A stretch of DNA of 64,000 nt from Streptomyces sp. NBC_01304. Lineage in GTDB: Bacteria; Actinomycetota; Actinomycetes; Streptomycetales; Streptomycetaceae. The notes under the pieces were generated by a model that saw only the letters and a list, made by a program, of their open reading frames with translations, was not told the DNA's origin and did no database searches. A program made the position numbers and the translations under genes. Positions 61,595 through 64,000 of this stretch are shown piece after piece. The DNA is taken from positions 10,168,001 through 10,232,000 of the forward strand of contig NZ_CP109055.1 of NCBI RefSeq assembly GCF_035975855.1, read 5' to 3'. Each line of letters begins with the position of its first letter. Position 1 is the first letter of the stretch.

Positions 61595-62274
61595 GCCCCC
61601 GCGTTCTCCGTGATCGTCAGCCGCCCCTTCTTGATGGTCGCCAGCCGCGGCGCCCTGCGGGCGATGGCGCTGTCGTGCGTGACCATGACGAAGGTCAGGC
61701 CGTGTTCCTTCCACATCCCTTCGAGTACGTCCATGATCTCGTCGCGCATCGACTCGTCGAGGTTGCCCGTCGGTTCGTCCGCGAGCAGCACCTTGGGCCG
61801 CTTGACCAGCGCCCGGGCGATGGCAACGCGCTGCTGCTGACCGCCGGACATCTCGCCCGGCAGATGCCCGCGCCGCTCCCCGAGGCCGACCGACTCCAGG
61901 GCCTCGGCGGCCCGTTCGCGGCGGTCGCGGGCCTTGAGGCCGAGCGGGACGAGGGCGGTCTCCACGTTCTCCTGAGCCGTGAGCGTAGGGATGAGGTTGA
62001 AGGACTGGAAGACGAAACCGATGTTCTCGCTGCGTACGCGGGTGAGCCGGGCCTCGGGCAGCGAGGCGAGGTCGGTGCCGTCGAGGTCGACGGTGCCGGA
62101 GGTGGGCCGGTCCAGGCCGCCGAGCATCTGCAGCAGGGTGGACTTGCCGCCCCCGGTGGGCCCTTGGATGACGAGCCGGCCGCCGTCCTCGATGGTGAGG
62201 TCGACCCCGGCGAGCGCGTCGACGCTGTCTCTGCCGCGGCGGTACGTCTTGGTGACGCCTCTGAGCTGGTACAT
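61591..62274 (-). CDS. MacB/LolD-type ABC transporter ATPase
   Basis: This 227-aa ATPase has Walker A GPTGGGKST, Q-loop FVFQSFNLIP, signature MSGGQQQRVAIARAL and Walker B VLLADEPTGNLD followed by the H-loop THDS. LolD/MacB-type proteins power FtsX-like permeases for lipoprotein, peptide or antibiotic export. ATG 62274 follows AGGAGTC. It is the second gene of an operon with the permease that starts at 63820. The stop lies in a 16-bp repeat array. Confidence 0.95.
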   Translation of the reverse strand: MYQLRGVTKTYRRGRDSVDALAGVDLTIEDGGRLVIQGPTGGGKSTLLQMLGGLDRPTSGTVDLDGTDLASLPEARLTRVRSENIGFVFQSFNLIPTLTAQENVETALVPLGLKARDRRERAAEALESVGLGERRGHLPGEMSGGQQQRVAIARALVKRPKVLLADEPTGNLDESMRDEIMDVLEGMWKEHGLTFVMVTHDSAIARRAPRLATIKKGRLTITENAGA

Positions 62275-62332
62275 GCTGGGTGACTCCTGGTGCTGGGTGA
62301 TGTGCCGGGGACGGGGGTCGCGGGGCGCCGTA

Positions 62333-63820
62333 CTACTCGACGCGGCGCAACGCGTCCGCGGGCCGCAGCCGGGAGGCGCGCCAGCCGCCGAAGGCGCCCG
62401 CGACGAGACCGCCGCCGACCGCCAGGCCGACCGCGAGGCCGATCGTGGCCAGGCTGACCGGTGCGCTGAGCGCGATGTCGAGGCTCTGGGCCGCGCCCTG
62501 GCGCAGGCCGCCGCCACCGGGGCCCGCGATGTTCAGGGCGGGGCCGCCGCCGCCCGTCATCCCCGTGGAGCCGCCGAGTTCGGCGGTGAGCGTGGGGGAG
62601 ATCGTCGTCACCAGGTACGCGCCGCCGAGCCCGACCGCGATGCCGAGCGCGCCGCCGAGCAGCCCGTTGACAAGTGCCTCGCCGACGACCTGGCGGGTGA
62701 CCCGGCCGGACTTCCAGCCGAGCGCCTTGAGCGTGCCGAACTCGCGGACGCGCCGGCTGACCGCCGACGAGGTGAGCAGCCCGGCCACCAGGATGGCGGC
62801 GAACAGCACCGCGTACGACAGCCACTTGCCGACGTTCGCGGCGAGATCCGATGCGGTGTCCAGCGAGCCGGAGACGGTCTTGGCGAGGTCGGCCGAGGTG
62901 GTGACGGTGGTGCCGGTGACGTTCTTCTGGATGGCGCTCTTGACGGCCCCGATCTGCTGCGAGTCGGACGCCTTGACGTAGACCGTGGTGACCTTGTCCT
63001 TGGCGTCGGCGAGGGTCTGGGCCTGCTTGAGCGGGATGTAGACGTTGGCGGCGGACTGCCCGCGGTCGGCGGTGGCGATGCCGGCGACCTCGAACTTCAC
63101 CCCCTTGATCTTCAGGGTGTCGCCGGTCTTCAGGTCCTCGGTCTTGGCGTACGCGCTGTCGACGACCGCGACCTTCGCGTTGGTCTCGGACGTCTTGAAG
63201 GTGCGTCCCTCGGACACGGTCGAGGAGGTCAGCGGGCCGAGCGCGGGCTCGGTGACATCGGTGCCGAAGACGGTGAAGGAGTTGACGTCGAAGTCGGCGC
63301 CGCCGCCACGGACTTCACCGCTCGGAGCGCCGGAGGTGCCGCCCTTGCCGCCGCCCGGTCCGCCGCCGCCCTGCTGCGCGGACTCGTCCTGCTTGAACTC
63401 GCCGCGCTTGAACTCCCCGCTCACCTTGAGGTTGGTGAGGCTGAGCCCGCCGACCGCGTCCGCGACGCCGTCCTGCTGCGCGACCGTGGCGACGGTGGTG
63501 GACTTCAGGGTCTCAAAGCCCTGGACCATGAGGCGGTCGCTGGACTGCTCGCCGTCGTCGCCCTCCTCGCGGGCATCGAACTCGAAGCGCGGCCGTGACG
63601 GCTGCTCGCCCTCCTTGGGCTGCTCCTGGGCCTTGGTGACGGTCATGTCCGTGCCGAGCCCGTACAGGGACTGCAGGACGTTGTCCTGGGCCTGGCTCAT
63701 GCCCGCGGACACGGAGTTGACGACGATGACGAGCGCGATGCCGAGCGCGAGCCCGGAGGCGACGACGAGCGCCGCCTTTCTGCGACGGCGCAGTTCACGC
63801 CTCAGGTAGGTGAAGAACAT
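62333..63820 (-). CDS. FtsX-like ABC permease (MacB type)
   Basis: This 495-aa membrane protein has an N-terminal segment (FTYLRRELRRRRKAALVVAS...), a large extracytoplasmic MacB periplasmic-core-like domain (about 45-330) and three C-terminal helices typical of FtsX permeases (SYAVLFAAILVAGLLTSSAV, GEALVNGLLGGALGIAVGLG, ATIGLAVGLAVGGGLVAGAF). The extracytoplasmic part contains a Gly-rich insert near residues 150-172 (QQGGGGPGGGKGG) and another in the final loop. It partners the ATPase 58 bp downstream. Export of a cell-envelope molecule is the likely role. ATG 63820. Confidence 0.92.
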   Translation of the reverse strand: MFFTYLRRELRRRRKAALVVASGLALGIALVIVVNSVSAGMSQAQDNVLQSLYGLGTDMTVTKAQEQPKEGEQPSRPRFEFDAREEGDDGEQSSDRLMVQGFETLKSTTVATVAQQDGVADAVGGLSLTNLKVSGEFKRGEFKQDESAQQGGGGPGGGKGGTSGAPSGEVRGGGADFDVNSFTVFGTDVTEPALGPLTSSTVSEGRTFKTSETNAKVAVVDSAYAKTEDLKTGDTLKIKGVKFEVAGIATADRGQSAANVYIPLKQAQTLADAKDKVTTVYVKASDSQQIGAVKSAIQKNVTGTTVTTSADLAKTVSGSLDTASDLAANVGKWLSYAVLFAAILVAGLLTSSAVSRRVREFGTLKALGWKSGRVTRQVVGEALVNGLLGGALGIAVGLGGAYLVTTISPTLTAELGGSTGMTGGGGPALNIAGPGGGGLRQGAAQSLDIALSAPVSLATIGLAVGLAVGGGLVAGAFGGWRASRLRPADALRRVE

Positions 63821-63909
63821 GCGGCAGACGGTAGGGAGACGGTGTGAAGGAGGGATGGGAGCAGTCTGAGAGCAGCATGAGACGGCTTAACCGCCGCCTA
63901 CCTCGGGCG

Positions 63910-63956
63910 GATCGCCGTCCGCCTCGCAGGGATCGCCGCCCACCTGGAGCGGATCA
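63910..63956. repeat. 21-bp tandem repeat spanning a stop codon at the right edge
   Basis: GATC-led units start at 63910, 63931 and 63952 (GATCGCCGTCCGCC..., GATCGCCGCCCACC..., GATCAGAG...). The TGA of the partial gene at the right edge (63954-63956) lies in the last unit. Confidence 0.7.
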
Positions 63957-64000
63957 GAGCGCGTCGCGCCGTTGCAGCCAGGTCGTCGCGATCCAGCCCG
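63954..64000 (-). CDS. C-terminal end of a probable membrane protein (partial)
   Basis: On the minus strand the frame reads GWIATTWLQRRDAL followed by TGA at 63956-63954. GC-rich third positions and a short hydrophobic-then-basic end fit the C-terminus of a membrane protein such as an ABC permease. The stop sits in a 21-bp tandem array, as at many genes in this window. Too little is present to identify the family. Confidence 0.45.
   Translation of the reverse strand, partial: GWIATTWLQRRDAL

Noticed and set aside
1..64000. tRNA, rRNA, replication origin, phage or integrase genes
   Set aside because: No cloverleaf with conserved TTCRA loop, no rRNA-like sequence, no integrase or attachment duplication was seen by eye; a covariance-model scan would be more sensitive.

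Overview
The window is high-GC actinobacterial DNA, almost certainly from a Streptomyces chromosome. Codon third positions are nearly all G or C, GTG starts are common, and several genes look leaderless. The gene families also fit: NsdA-like TPR regulator, DUF397, MmyB-type regulator, GH95, CBM3-GH16 and a DasR/DasABC-like locus. I see no tRNA, rRNA, prophage, CRISPR array, origin or complete insertion sequence. It reads as a metabolic and regulatory stretch rather than a large secondary-metabolite cluster.

Layout. 1-2.7 kb: thiolase-like lipid-transfer enzyme, DUF397 protein, universal stress protein. 2.8-5.4 kb: a translationally coupled pair, a GNAT-aminotransferase fusion followed by a divergent CDP-diglyceride synthase. 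5.6-10.6 kb: LRR protein, pdxH, CGNR regulator, flavin reductase with divergent cupin regulator, and a gene fused in frame to an ACT-domain gene by a 29-bp duplication. 10.7-18.9 kb: large LuxR/LAL regulator, small conserved protein, Tat-exported GH95 and a cell-wall amidase. 19.3-29.4 kb: ROK regulator divergent from a ribose-type sugar ABC operon, a sugar isomerase and a secreted ThuA/sugar-dehydrogenase/PKD/CBM6 protein. 29.5-37.2 kb: phosphotransferase, NsdA-like regulator, PAS-SpoIIE phosphatase, maltokinase-cap protein, Ser/Thr kinase. 37.3-44.9 kb: GntR regulator divergent from a DasABC-like importer, a GH20 and a CBM3-GH16. 45-64 kb: orphan hemC, TerD-CAP fusion, glyoxalase-like protein, MFS exporters, an SDR with divergent regulator, phosphoesterase/MFS/beta-propeller operon, cyclophilin, WYL regulator, NmrA reductase, a conserved 400-aa protein, GtrA protein, lipase, and a MacB/LolD-type ABC pair.

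The carbohydrate loci combine local regulators (ROK, GntR), high-affinity importers, intracellular hydrolases or isomerases and secreted enzymes, so each looks like a self-contained utilisation unit.

The most unusual signal is structural. At about a dozen genes a short tandem duplication (7 to 38 bp, once about 270 bp) covers or abuts the stop codon. These arrays have fused two genes, supplied the start region of another, and copied a whole tail-to-tail gene junction. A separate 112-bp inverted-repeat element sits inside the end of the GH20 gene.
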